Origin: Streptomyces sp. M92
Lineage (GTDB): Bacteria; Actinomycetota; Actinomycetes; Streptomycetales; Streptomycetaceae
Assembly (NCBI RefSeq): GCF_028473745.1
Contig: NZ_CP101137.1
Location: 5,084,001-5,148,000 of the forward strand
Direction: 5' to 3'
DNA: 64,000 nucleotides
The notes under the pieces were generated by a model. The model worked only from the letters and a program-made list of their open reading frames with translations, was not told where the DNA came from and searched no databases. Position numbers and translations under genes: made by a program. Every line of letters starts with the position of its first letter. Positions within the stretch are counted from its first letter, which is position 1. Of this stretch, positions 16,242 through 25,373 are shown piece after piece.

Positions 16242-18986
16242 TCAGGGCACCGGCTGCTCCGCCCAGATGACCTTGCCGGCCGGCGTGTACCGCGTGCCCC
16301 AGCGCTCGGCGAGCTGCGCGACGAGGAAGAGGCCGCGCCCGCCCTCGTCCGTCATGGCGGCGTACCGCAGGTGCGGCGAGGTGCTGCTGCTGTCGAACAC
16401 CTCGCAGATCAGGCTCCGGTCCCGCACCATCCGGACCTGGACGGTCTCCCCGCCGTACCGGATCGCGTTGGTGACCAGCTCGCTGAGGATCAGCTCGGTC
16501 GTGAAGGCCAGCTCGTCCAGCCCCCACTCGGCCAGCCGCCGGGTGACCTGGGAGCGGATCTCGCCGACCGCCGCCGGGTCGTTCGGGACCTGCCACTCGG
16601 CGACCCGGTCGGGGCCGAGCGCGTGGGTGCGGGCGACGAGCAGGGCGATGTCGTCGCCCGGCCGGTCCGGGAGCCGGGCGTCGAGGACGGTCCGGCAGGT
16701 CTCCTCCGGCGACTGACCGGCCGTCTCCAGCGCCCGGCGCAGGTGCTCCAGGCCGACGTCGATGTCGTGTTCCCGGGTCTCGACCAGCCCGTCGGTGTAC
16801 AGCACCAGCCGGCTCCCCTCCGCCAGGCGCAGCTCGGTCGTCTCGAACGGCAGGCCGCCCAGGCCCAGCGGCGGTCCGGCGGGCACCTCCGGGAACTCCA
16901 CGGTGCCGTCGGGCCGGATCAGCGCCGGCGGCGGGTGACCCGCGCGGGCCAGCACACAGACCCGGGAGACGGGGTCGTACACGGCGTAGAGGCAGGTCGC
17001 GCCGGTGACCGGGGCGGTGTCGTCGGCCGCCTCGTCCTGGTCGATGCGGCCCACCAGCTCGTCGAGCAGGCCGAGCAGCTCGTCGGGCGGCAGGTCGAGC
17101 GACGTGAAGTTGTGCACCGCCGTCCGCAGCCGCCCCATGGTGGCCGCCGCGTGCAGCCCGTGGCCGACGACGTCGCCCACCACGAGGGCCACCCGCGCCC
17201 CCGACAGCGGCAGTACGTCGAACCAGTCGCCGCCGACCCCCGCCTGCGCCGGCAGGTACCGGTAGGCGACGTCCAGGGCGTTCTGCTCGGGCATCCGGCG
17301 CGGCAGCAGACTGCGCTGGAGGGTGACCGCCATGCTGTGCTCGCGGGTGTAGCGGCGCGCGTTGTCGATCGAGACCGCGGCCCGCGCGACCAGTTCCTCG
17401 GCGAGCGTCAGCTCGTCCTCGTCGAACGGCTCGGGTTTCTCCGAACGCCAGAAGCTGACCACCCCGAGCACCAGGGTGCCCGCCCGCAGCGGCACGGTGA
17501 TCAGCGAGTGGACGCCGTACTCCACCACCTGCGCGGAGCGCTCCAGGTCCTGTGCCTGCCAGCCCGGGGCCTCGTCCAGCCGGGGTTCGAGCACGGGGCG
17601 GCCCGTCTCCAGGGAGCGGCCCTGCGGGGAGGAGACCACGAAGCGGAGTTGCCGGCCGACCGGGTAGAGCGGGACCTCCTCGCGGATGCCGCTGAGCGCG
17701 GCGCGGCTCAGCGGGGTCGCGCTGCCCGGCTGACCGCCGGCCAGCACGGCGTCGTACAGGTCGACGCTGACGTAGTCCGCGAACCGGGGCACGGCCAGCT
17801 CCGCCAGCTCCTCGGCGGTGCGGGTGACGTCCAGGCTGGTGCCGATGCCCACACCGGCGGCGTACAGGATCTCCAGGCGTTCGCGGGCGGTCTCGGCCCG
17901 TCCGGACAGCGCCCGCAGCTCCGTCGAGTCCCGGAGCGTGGTGACGCTTCCGGCGGGGCCGCCGCGGATGTCCGTGGGGCGCTGGTTGACCGCCAGCAGC
18001 CGGTCCCCGACCAGGTGCACCTCGTCGGTGGCGACCCGGCCGGAGGCCAGCAGCTCCGCGGTGTCGTCCGGGAGGCCCAGTTCGCCGACCTGCCGTCCCT
18101 CGGCGTCGGCGGGCAGGTCGAGCAGGCGCTGCGCCTCGTCGTTGGCGAGCAGCAGCCGGCCGTCGGGGCCGACGATGAGCACGCCCTCCCGGACGCTGTG
18201 CAGGACGGCGTCGTGGTGTTCGTACATCCGGGTCATCTCGTGCGGCCCCAGGCCGTGCGTCTGCCGCAGCAGCCGCCGGCTGACCAGCGCGGTGCCCGCC
18301 GTCGCCAGGACCAGGCCGACGCCCGCCACGATCAGCACCAGCGGCAGCTGCCGGTCGGCGGCGCCGCCCACGTTCTCCGTCGTGATGCCGGCCGACACCA
18401 GGCCCACCACCTCGCCGTCCGGCGCCTCGACGGGCACGACGGCCTGCACGAGCGGGCCGATGGTCCCGTCGACCTGCTCGGTCACCGTCTCCCCGTTCAG
18501 CGCGGGGGCGATGGTGCCCACGAACTCCTTGCCGATGCGATCGGGCTTGGGATGGGTGTAGCGGATGCCGTCGGTGTTCATGACGACGACGAAGTCCACG
18601 CCCGTCGCCCTGCGCACCGCCTCGGCCCGGGGCTGGAGCACGGCCGTGGGGTCGGGGCTGCGCAGGGCCTCACGGATGCCGGGGGAATTGGCGAACGTCG
18701 AGGCCACGGCGACGGACCGATTGCGGGCCTCCACCTCGCTGTCGTGCCGCACCTGGAGCACCAGCGCCACCGCGGCCGCAACGACGAGCAGCAGCACGAT
18801 GAACACGTTCAGGGCGAAGACCTGGCCGGCGACGCTGCGCCCGGACAGCGCGGAGCGCAGCGCCGCCGCGCGTCCTCGCCGTCCCGCCCCTCGCCATGAC
18901 CGGTCCGCGTCTCGCCGGACCCGGGCGAGCGAACCGCTGGGACGACGGGGTGACCGCTCTCCCGATCGACCCATCAGTCGGACCAT
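16242..18986 (-). CDS. SpoIIE-type PP2C phosphatase with CitA/DcuS-like sensor and fused HATPase
   Basis: A 914-aa membrane sensor. Order: basic N-terminus; TM1 ~56-79; extracytoplasmic sCache-like sensor ~80-212; TM2 213-236; a DcuS/CitA-like link (GLGPHEMTRMYEHHDAVLHS); PAS ~262-365; GAF ~390-560; SpoIIE phosphatase ~580-780 (GGDWFDVLPL, VGDVVGHGLHAAA, GDDIALLV); C-terminal HATPase with ELVTNAIRYGG ~790-914. It would dephosphorylate an anti-anti-sigma factor in response to an external signal, and also carries its own RsbW-like kinase domain. The start is ATG 18986 (or 18974); neither has a strong RBS. A second phosphatase gene lies upstream on the same strand. Confidence 0.88.
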   Translation of the reverse strand: MVRLMGRSGERSPRRPSGSLARVRRDADRSWRGAGRRGRAAALRSALSGRSVAGQVFALNVFIVLLLVVAAAVALVLQVRHDSEVEARNRSVAVASTFANSPGIREALRSPDPTAVLQPRAEAVRRATGVDFVVVMNTDGIRYTHPKPDRIGKEFVGTIAPALNGETVTEQVDGTIGPLVQAVVPVEAPDGEVVGLVSAGITTENVGGAADRQLPLVLIVAGVGLVLATAGTALVSRRLLRQTHGLGPHEMTRMYEHHDAVLHSVREGVLIVGPDGRLLLANDEAQRLLDLPADAEGRQVGELGLPDDTAELLASGRVATDEVHLVGDRLLAVNQRPTDIRGGPAGSVTTLRDSTELRALSGRAETARERLEILYAAGVGIGTSLDVTRTAEELAELAVPRFADYVSVDLYDAVLAGGQPGSATPLSRAALSGIREEVPLYPVGRQLRFVVSSPQGRSLETGRPVLEPRLDEAPGWQAQDLERSAQVVEYGVHSLITVPLRAGTLVLGVVSFWRSEKPEPFDEDELTLAEELVARAAVSIDNARRYTREHSMAVTLQRSLLPRRMPEQNALDVAYRYLPAQAGVGGDWFDVLPLSGARVALVVGDVVGHGLHAAATMGRLRTAVHNFTSLDLPPDELLGLLDELVGRIDQDEAADDTAPVTGATCLYAVYDPVSRVCVLARAGHPPPALIRPDGTVEFPEVPAGPPLGLGGLPFETTELRLAEGSRLVLYTDGLVETREHDIDVGLEHLRRALETAGQSPEETCRTVLDARLPDRPGDDIALLVARTHALGPDRVAEWQVPNDPAAVGEIRSQVTRRLAEWGLDELAFTTELILSELVTNAIRYGGETVQVRMVRDRSLICEVFDSSSTSPHLRYAAMTDEGGRGLFLVAQLAERWGTRYTPAGKVIWAEQPVP

Positions 18987-19074
18987 GTGCCCATGTCTAC
19001 ACTGCCGCGCCCGAGGAGGCGAGGGGCGCCCCCGGTGACGGAGCCACCGGACACGGGCAGGTCCGGGCCCGCGC

Positions 19075-21630
19075 TCATCCGGGACTGCGGTGCCGCGAGT
19101 GGCGCGTGGCGAGCAGCAGGGCGATGTCGTCGGGGCGGTCCTCGGTTCGGCGCGCGGTGCCGGTGAGCCGGTCGGCGACGCCCGCGAGCGAGCCGCCGTC
19201 CGCCCCCGTCGCCGGCGCGCCCTCCCTGGCCAGGGCCAGCCCGAGGGCGGTGATGCCGTCGTCGATGTCGGCGCCGGGCCGCTCCACCAGCCCGTCGGTG
19301 TACAGGGCGAGGACGGCGCCGGGCTCGACCCGGAACTCGGTCAGCGGGTACGGCGCGCCGGGGTCCACCCCGAGCACCACCCCGCCGGGCAGGTCCACGG
19401 GCTCGGTGCGTCCGTCCGGGTGGCGCAGCAGCGGCGGCGGGTGACCCGCGCGGGCCGCGCAGGCCCGCCCGGTGGCCGGGTCCAGCCGGATGTAGCAGCA
19501 GCTCGCGAACAGGCCCGGGTCCAGGTCGGTCAGCAGGTGGTTGACGCCGCCGAGCACCTCGTCGGGCGGACGGTCGCCGAGGGCGAAGGCGCGCACGGCG
19601 CTGCGCAGTTGCCCCATGGTGGCCGCCGCCTGCACGCCGTGCCCCTGCACGTCGCCGATGACCAGCGCCATGCCGTCGCCCGAGGCGACCACGTCGTACC
19701 AGTCCCCGCCCACCTCCATGCCCTGGGTACCGGGCAGATAGCGCCCGGCGGTCTCCAGCAGCGGGTGCGCCGGGAGGCGGCGGGGCAGCAGCGCCCGCTG
19801 CAGGCCGCGGGCGAGCGCGGTCTCGGACTCGTAGCGCCTGGCCTTCTCCATCGCCTGGGCGATCACCCCGGCGAGGGCGGTGAGCACGGAGCGCTCCTCG
19901 GTGCCGAAGCTCCGGGCGCGGTCGAAGCCCAGGATGCAGGAGCCGACCGGGCGGCCGGAGGCGATCAGCGGCAGGAAGGCGCGGGCGCCCTCCGTGGCGT
20001 CCAGCGGGATGCCCGGGTACGCGGCGGCCAGGGCCTGCATCGAGTCGAAGAAGAGCGGGCGGCCGCTGGTCAGCGTCTCGACCCCGGGCAGCCGGGCGTC
20101 CAGGGCCACCCCCTCGAAGGGGGCGAGGAAGCCGGGCGGGAAGCCCGTCTCCCACGCCAGGTACAGGTGCCGTTCCTGGAGCAGGTAGAGGGCGAGCCGG
20201 CGGCCGCCGAACGCGGGCAGCAGCTCCCGTACGACCACGGCGGCCACCTGGCGGGCGGTGACCGCCTCGGTCAGGGCCACGGCCAGGACGATGGGCCGGT
20301 ACCCGGGCGGCGTGGTGGCGACGGCGGCGGGCCCGGGGTCCCGGTCCCCGGACGCCGCCCGAGCCGGGCCGTGCTCGGGTGTGAGACCGGCGGACGCGTC
20401 GGCCACCCGGTTGGCCGGGCGGAGCGTTCCGGTCAGCAGGTCCCGGCCGGGATGCACGGAGACCGCGAGCCAGTCGCCCTCGTAGGGCTGCGGGGCGGCC
20501 CGGCGGCCGTCGTCGGGCGGGCGGCGGACGTGGAAGTGGACCGGGTCCGGGGAGAGCAGGGCGCCGCGCAGGTGGTCCTCGTAGGCGGCCTGGTCCAGCC
20601 AGGGCACGGCCTCCCACAGGGAGTGGCCGAGCAGCCGGGCCCGGGGCAGGCCCAGCAGCCGGGCGGCGCGGGGATTGGCGTAGACGACGGTGCCCAGCCG
20701 GTCCACGCAGAACACGCCGTCCGGCAGCAGGTCGGCCGCGGCGTCCGCGACGGTGCCGCAGTTCGGCTCGCGTACGACGCCCCGCACCGGGCCGCGGGCG
20801 TGGCCGGCGGCCTGCGGCCGCCACAGTTCCACCAGGCGCAGCGTGCCGTCCGCGGCCCGCGCGTACAGGGGCAGCGGCGGCGGCAGGCCGGCGGCCGTCT
20901 GCCGCAGCGCCGCGGCGATCCGATGCCCGTCGTCGGGCGTCAGCGCGCCGGTGAGCGCGTCGAGTGTGACGACCGGGTGCCGGGCGTTGTCGGCCAGCCC
21001 GAGCAGGGCGCACAGCGGCTCGTCGACGGTGACGGCGCCGGAGCCGGGGTCCCAGGCGAAACTTCCGGCGTGCCGCGGGTGGCGCGCGGACGGCGGCGGC
21101 CGCAGGCACAGCGGTTCACCGTCCCAGAGCACGGGCGGCGCCTCCCGGTCCGCGGCCGACCGGTCCAGCAGCGCGCCGAGTTCCCGCGCCGTCTCTTCCA
21201 TCCGGTTCAGGCCCTCCAGCACCTCGGCGGTGTCGGAGGCCGAGGGGCGCAGGACGGTCAGGACGCCGTACGTCCGCGCGGCGCCGGCGACGGGCACGTA
21301 CAGGGAGCCGAAGGGGAACGGCAGGCCGGCCGCGAACTGCGGGTAACGGCGCATCGTCTCGGTCGAGTTGGGCAGCACCACGCGGGTGCCGAGCCGGTAG
21401 GCGTCGGCCACCGGGAACGGACTGTCGGTGTGCAGCCGCCACCAGGGACGGAACAGCGGTCCGGGCAGTCCGGCGAGGACGGCGAGCCGCAGCAGCCCGG
21501 GTGTGCGGGAGGGCAGGTAGATCCCGCCCGCGTAGCCGCCGGCCGCGCCGATCGCCTGTGCGCAGGCGTCGACGAGCAGTGCCGTCGGCCCTCCCGGCGT
21601 CCGGCCTGCGTCCCCGGCGCCTGCACTCAT
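19075..21630 (-). CDS. Cytosolic GAF-PAS-GAF-SpoIIE phosphatase
   Basis: An 851-aa protein without membrane helices. The N-terminal GAF-like domain is ~15-165, two PAS-like modules ~190-420 (the second contains GVFCVDRLGTVVYANPRAAR), a GAF ~455-620, and PP2C/SpoIIE ~630-850 with GGDWYDVVAS, IGDVQGHGVQAAAT and DRPDDIALLLATR metal-binding acidic motifs. It should dephosphorylate STAS-domain antagonists. Start ATG 21630 is preferred over GTG 21639 because of its spacing to GAGGTGGGG. It is followed 88 bp later by the second phosphatase gene, so the two may be cotranscribed. Confidence 0.88.
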   Translation of the reverse strand: MSAGAGDAGRTPGGPTALLVDACAQAIGAAGGYAGGIYLPSRTPGLLRLAVLAGLPGPLFRPWWRLHTDSPFPVADAYRLGTRVVLPNSTETMRRYPQFAAGLPFPFGSLYVPVAGAARTYGVLTVLRPSASDTAEVLEGLNRMEETARELGALLDRSAADREAPPVLWDGEPLCLRPPPSARHPRHAGSFAWDPGSGAVTVDEPLCALLGLADNARHPVVTLDALTGALTPDDGHRIAAALRQTAAGLPPPLPLYARAADGTLRLVELWRPQAAGHARGPVRGVVREPNCGTVADAAADLLPDGVFCVDRLGTVVYANPRAARLLGLPRARLLGHSLWEAVPWLDQAAYEDHLRGALLSPDPVHFHVRRPPDDGRRAAPQPYEGDWLAVSVHPGRDLLTGTLRPANRVADASAGLTPEHGPARAASGDRDPGPAAVATTPPGYRPIVLAVALTEAVTARQVAAVVVRELLPAFGGRRLALYLLQERHLYLAWETGFPPGFLAPFEGVALDARLPGVETLTSGRPLFFDSMQALAAAYPGIPLDATEGARAFLPLIASGRPVGSCILGFDRARSFGTEERSVLTALAGVIAQAMEKARRYESETALARGLQRALLPRRLPAHPLLETAGRYLPGTQGMEVGGDWYDVVASGDGMALVIGDVQGHGVQAAATMGQLRSAVRAFALGDRPPDEVLGGVNHLLTDLDPGLFASCCYIRLDPATGRACAARAGHPPPLLRHPDGRTEPVDLPGGVVLGVDPGAPYPLTEFRVEPGAVLALYTDGLVERPGADIDDGITALGLALAREGAPATGADGGSLAGVADRLTGTARRTEDRPDDIALLLATRHSRHRSPG

Positions 21631-21805
21631 CGGCCCCACCTCGTCCGTGCGCCGTCACACCGTGCGCCGTCACGCGGGCGACACAGCAAGAATGCGCCAC
21701 CCCACCGGCATCGCGCACGCGGTGGGGCCGCGCGGGTGAGCGGGACGGGGCGTTGACCGCGTGGGCCGGAGTCCGTAACCTCCTCCGCGACATTCGGAAA
21801 TAACT

Positions 21806-21818
21806 CCGAAACTTTCGG
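21806..21818. promoter_or_regulatory. CCGAAACTTTCGG palindrome upstream of the xylanase gene
   Basis: A perfect 13-bp inverted repeat with flanking half-sites (CGGAAA at 21795-21800, CGGA at 21816-21819) 64-76 bp before the xylanase start. As I recall, CGAAA-TTTCG-type palindromes precede xylan-utilisation genes in other Streptomyces and bind a LacI/BxlR-type regulator. No such regulator gene is in the window. Confidence 0.6.
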
Positions 21819-21881
21819 ATTTTCCGTTCTCCCGGACGGCTCCGAACGGCTCCCGCACACCGATACGAGGAACGGGATGAC

Positions 21882-23255
21882 ATGCGCATGACTCTGCTCC
21901 GTCTGTCCAGAGCGGCCACCGCCGGAATCGTCGCCGCGGCCGCGCTGACCGCTGCGGCCCATTCCGCCGAAGCCGCCCCGTCCGCCGGGCCCGCCGCGGC
22001 CGACACGCTCGGCTCCGCGGCGGCCGCCCAGGGCCGCTACTTCGGTGCCGCCGTCGCATCCGGCCACCTCGGCGAGGCCGACTACGTCTCCACCCTGAAC
22101 CGGGAGTTCAACTCCGCGACGCCCGAGAACGAGATGAAGTGGGACGCCACCGAGCCCACCCGCGGCACCTTCACCTTCTCGGCCGCCGACCGGGTCGTCG
22201 ACCACGCCCAGGCACAGGGCATGGACGTCCGCGGCCACACCCTCGTCTGGCACTCCCAACTGCCCTCCTGGGTGGGCGGCCTGGGCGCGGCCGACCTGCG
22301 CACCGCCATGAACAACCACATCAACCGCGTGATGGGGTACTACAAGGGCGAGATCCACAGCTGGGACGTCGTCAACGAGGCCTTCCAGGACGGCGGCAGC
22401 GGTGCCCGGCGCAGCTCGCCCTTCCAGGACAAGCTGGGCGACGGCTACATCGAGGAGGCCTTCCGTACCGCCCGCGCCGCCGACCCCGCCGCCAAGCTCT
22501 GCTACAACGACTACAACACAGACGGCATCAACGCGAAGAGCACCGCCGTCTACGACATGGTCAAGGACTTCAAGTCCCGCGGCGTGCCCATCGACTGCGT
22601 CGGCTTCCAGGGCCACTTCAACAGCAACTCCCCGGTCCCGGCCGACCGTCGGGCCAACCTCCAGCGCTTCGCCGACCTCGGCGTCGACGTGCAGATCACC
22701 GAGCTGGACATCGAGGGCTCCGGCGCCGCCCAGGCCGACGACTACGCCCGCGTGGTCGAGGCCTGCCTCGCCGTGGACCGCTGCACCGGCATCACCGTGT
22801 GGGGCGTCACCGACAAGTACTCGTGGCGCAGCGGCGGCACCCCGCTCCTGTTCGACGGGGACTACGCGGCCAAGCCCGCCTACGACGCCGTCCTGACCGC
22901 CCTCGGCGGCACCGGCGGCGGTGACGACGGCGGCGGCGACCCCGGCGACGGAACCGCGACCTGCACCGCCACCTACACCAGGACCGCGGACTGGAACAGC
23001 GGCTACAACGGCCAGGTCACCATCACCGCGGGCAGCGAGCCGATCGGCTCCTGGGCGGCGACCGTCACCTTCCCGGCGTCGCAGCGGGTCGAGGCCACCT
23101 GGAACGCCACGCCGGCCTGGAACGGCAACGTCATGACGGCACGGCCGAGCTGGAACGGCACCCTGGCACCCGGCGCGTCGACCAGCTTCGGCTTCACGGT
23201 GACGAAGAACGGCAGCGACGCCGCACCCGTGGTCGGCGGCTGCACCGCTTCCTGA
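21882..23255 (+). CDS. Secreted GH10 endo-1,4-beta-xylanase with CBM2
   Basis: A 457-aa secreted enzyme that cuts the xylan backbone. The Sec signal is ~1-31 (cleavage likely after SAEA), the GH10 barrel ~40-345 with acid/base Glu166 (WDVVNEAF) and nucleophile Glu274 (QITELDI), then a Gly/Asp linker (~346-360), then a CBM2 of ~95 residues bounded by two Cys (TCTATYT to GGCTAS) with exposed Trp in DWNSGYNG, ATWNATPAW and PSWNGT. All catalytic residues are present. The start is ATG 21882 with GAGGAA upstream; ATG 21888 would also work. Control probably runs through the palindrome upstream. Confidence 0.95.
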   Translation: MRMTLLRLSRAATAGIVAAAALTAAAHSAEAAPSAGPAAADTLGSAAAAQGRYFGAAVASGHLGEADYVSTLNREFNSATPENEMKWDATEPTRGTFTFSAADRVVDHAQAQGMDVRGHTLVWHSQLPSWVGGLGAADLRTAMNNHINRVMGYYKGEIHSWDVVNEAFQDGGSGARRSSPFQDKLGDGYIEEAFRTARAADPAAKLCYNDYNTDGINAKSTAVYDMVKDFKSRGVPIDCVGFQGHFNSNSPVPADRRANLQRFADLGVDVQITELDIEGSGAAQADDYARVVEACLAVDRCTGITVWGVTDKYSWRSGGTPLLFDGDYAAKPAYDAVLTALGGTGGGDDGGGDPGDGTATCTATYTRTADWNSGYNGQVTITAGSEPIGSWAATVTFPASQRVEATWNATPAWNGNVMTARPSWNGTLAPGASTSFGFTVTKNGSDAAPVVGGCTAS

Positions 23256-23270
23256 CCCGCCCGGGCGCAC

Positions 23271-23311
23271 CGGGCCGCCGCCACCCCGAAGACGTCCCGG
23301 GCGGCGGCCCG
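23271..23311. terminator. Xylanase terminator
   Basis: Twelve-base perfect arms (CGGGCCGCCGCC and complement) around a 17-base loop, starting 16 bp after the xylanase stop. Confidence 0.8.
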
Positions 23312-23518
23312 GCGCGCCCCGCCACGACCACCGCCGGGTGCCCGGGAGCGACCGGGACGGCGTCCTTTCCGGCGCACTCGGCCCACGGCTGTCCGAAAAA
23401 CGGCGCGTCCGGCGGAAGTTGGGGCAAAGAGACCGTGCTGGCGGTCCCGGTGCGTATCGTGAGGGGCCGGGGCCCGCGCTCTCCCTACCCGGCCCCGGAC
23501 CGGACGGTGAGGCTCTGT

Positions 23519-23947
23519 ATGACTCCGGCGCACAGACCCGAAGCCGCGGACGCCTCGGTCGTGTCCTCGGCGGTGGAGTTCAGGGGCGGCTCGGCGATGA
23601 TCCCGGCCTCCCGGGACATCGTGCACGGCTTCGTCGACCGGCTCGGGGAGCGGGGCGTGGACCTGGCCGACGGCTTCCTGGACGCCGCCCGCCTGGTCGC
23701 CAGTGAACTGGTGACGAACGCGCTCCGGCACGCGCCCGGCCCCTGCCGGCTGGAGCTGACCCTGGTGGACGACGGTGTGGAGATCGCCGTGTCGGACACG
23801 GGGGAGGAGTTCCCCACGTTCCTGCCCCGCGACCCCCTGCGGGTCGGCCGGCACGGGCTGGAGATCGTGACCCGCCTGTGCGACGAGGTCATCACCAAGC
23901 CGCACGCGACGGGCAAGACGGTCTACGCCCGCCTGCCGCTGCGCTGA
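23519..23947 (+). CDS. RsbW-like serine kinase/anti-sigma factor (HATPase)
   Basis: A 142-aa GHKL ATPase of the Streptomyces anti-sigma type. The N box ELVTNALRHAPGPC is at ~71-84, the G1 box EIAVSDTGEEFP ~93-104, and the G2 region GRHGLEIVTRLCDE ~115-128. It would bind a sigma factor or phosphorylate a STAS-domain antagonist, such as the convergent gene immediately downstream. The start is ATG 23519 with GTGAGG seven bases upstream. Eighteen base pairs separate its stop from the STAS stop. Confidence 0.88.
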   Translation: MTPAHRPEAADASVVSSAVEFRGGSAMIPASRDIVHGFVDRLGERGVDLADGFLDAARLVASELVTNALRHAPGPCRLELTLVDDGVEIAVSDTGEEFPTFLPRDPLRVGRHGLEIVTRLCDEVITKPHATGKTVYARLPLR

Positions 23948-23948
23948 C

Positions 23949-23965
23949 GCCGCCCGGCCGGCGGC
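23949..23965. terminator. Short bidirectional hairpin
   Basis: GCCGCC/GGCGGC arms with a five-base loop fill the gap between the convergent RsbW-like and STAS genes. Confidence 0.6.
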
Positions 23966-24331
23966 TCAGGCGGCCAGGGCCCGTTCGACCGTCGGGAAAC
24001 AGGCGATGAGGCCGTCGACGCCCACGAGCCGCAGTACGCGCTCGACGGCGTGCCGGGGTGCGGCGAGCCGGAACCAGACGCCGCGGGACTCGGCGGCCTG
24101 GTGGGCGGCGATGAGCACGTTGATGCCGCTGGAGTCGAGGAAGGCCACCTCCGCGAAGTCGACCACCGTGCCCGGCGCCGTCTGCACGCAGGACAGCAGC
24201 ACGTCGCGGAGCTGACTGCTGCCGTCCAGGTCGACCTCCCCGGCGAGGGTGACGACGCTGACGCCGTCGCCCGTGGTCGTACGGGTGATCAGCAGCCGCT
24301 CGGGTACCGCCGCACCCTCGATGTCCGCCAC
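23966..24331 (-). CDS. STAS-domain anti-sigma factor antagonist
   Basis: A 121-aa RsbV/SpoIIAA-like protein. The phosphorylation loop FLDSSGINVLIAAH is at ~64-77, with the acceptor Ser in DSSG, preceded by VTLAGEVDLDGSSQL. Unphosphorylated, it would sequester an anti-sigma kinase and free a sigma factor; the two SpoIIE phosphatases to the left are candidate activators. The start is GTG 24331 with GAGGGAAC upstream. It converges with the RsbW-like gene, so the pair is not an operon. Confidence 0.9.
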   Translation of the reverse strand: MADIEGAAVPERLLITRTTTGDGVSVVTLAGEVDLDGSSQLRDVLLSCVQTAPGTVVDFAEVAFLDSSGINVLIAAHQAAESRGVWFRLAAPRHAVERVLRLVGVDGLIACFPTVERALAA

Positions 24332-24490
24332 GTTCCCTCATCTCCCGCATATGCCCGGCCCGTCGTCGGTGGCTTGATGTTAAGGCCCTTCGGGGCCGGC
24401 GGGGGCCACTTGTGCACAGTGGGGGCCGCCTGGGGCCGGGCGGTTCGGGCTCGGCGCGCGCGAAGGGGTTCCTCTGACTACGGTCGAGGT

Positions 24491-24772
24491 GTGGTGGCTC
24501 ATACATTCGAGGAGCTCGTGCACAAGCGTCGTGCGGCGGACCAGGCCCGCCACCGGGTCGAGACGCTGCGCGACTCGTACGGGCCTCCCACACAGCATCA
24601 GTGGACCCCGCGGCAGTCGGACACCTACGAGACCGCCGTACGGGCCTGGCGCGACCTCGACCGGGACGCGCAGACCGCGATGACCGAGTACGTGAAGGAG
24701 GGTGGTCAGTCCCGGCACAAGATCGAGGCGAAGGTGCGCAAGGCCGTCCAGGACGGGGGCCAGGGCTCCTGA
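24491..24772 (+). CDS. Small charged protein of unknown function
   Basis: A 93-aa hydrophilic protein starting VVAHTFEELVHKRRAADQ at GTG 24491 (or 24494), behind CGAGG. It is mostly helical, rich in Arg, Asp and Gln, with no Cys. Proteins with this opening recur in Streptomyces next to stress regulators, as far as I recall, but have no assigned role. A clean terminator follows. Confidence 0.7.
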   Translation: MVAHTFEELVHKRRAADQARHRVETLRDSYGPPTQHQWTPRQSDTYETAVRAWRDLDRDAQTAMTEYVKEGGQSRHKIEAKVRKAVQDGGQGS

Positions 24773-24817
24773 CCGACCGGGGCGGCCCGGCACAGCCGGA
24801 GCACATCCGACCATCGA

Positions 24818-24849
24818 GAAGCCCCGCACCCGACCGGGAGCGGGGCTTC
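24818..24849. terminator. Terminator after the 93-aa protein gene
   Basis: GAAGCCCCGC and GCGGGGCTTC form perfect 10-bp arms with a 12-base loop. Confidence 0.85.
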
Positions 24850-24930
24850 CTCCCGTCCCGGGAGGCGGGACTCCCGCTCCGGGGGCCGCCCGGCCCTTCG
24901 CTCACGGAGCTGCGAGCCGCCCGGCCAGGG

Positions 24931-25373
24931 CCTCGTCGTCCAGCAGACCGGGTACGGCGTCCGGTGCCGCTGCCCGGTCCTCGGGGCCCGGGGTCGTGAG
25001 TTGCGCGGCTGGGTCGGGTCGCCCGGCGTCCGGTGCCGCTGGGGCGCCCTGCGTCAGGCGGGCGGCCCGGGCCGTCGTACTTGCGGGGGTGCGTCCGTCG
25101 GGCCGGTACGGGGCTGGGTGTCGTGCGGGCCCGTCGGTGCCGGGCCGGTGTCACACCCGCCCGGTCAGGGCCTCGTCGTCCAGCAGACCGGGTACGGCGT
25201 CCGGTGCCGCTGGGGCGCCCCGCGTCAGGTGGGCGGCCCGGGCCGTCGTACTTGCGGGGGTGCGTCCGTCGGGCCGGTACGGGGCTGGGTGTCGTGCGGG
25301 CCCGTCGGTGCCGGGCCGGTGTCACACCCGCCCGGCCAGGGCCTCGTCGTCCAGCAGACCGCGTACGGCGTCC
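24931..25373. repeat. 171-bp tandem duplication of the glpD 3' end
   Basis: Reading along the + strand, the element beginning CCTCGTCGTCCAGCAGACCG occurs at 24931, 25171 and 25342. The last lies inside the real glpD 3' end; the others are copies. The marker GGCGTCC recurs at 25025, 25196 and 25367, an exact 171-bp period; the fourth, leftmost marker at 24956 is only 69 bp away, so that copy is internally shortened. Each unit carries ~50 bp of glpD coding end plus ~120 bp of downstream DNA. No gene function is apparent in the copies; this is 549 bp without another credible gene. Confidence 0.9.

Noticed and set aside
16140..18899. A long open frame on the + strand opposite the sensor phosphatase
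   Set aside because: No RBS and no recognisable domain; it mirrors the GC-skewed codon pattern of the real minus-strand gene, which has complete phosphatase motifs.
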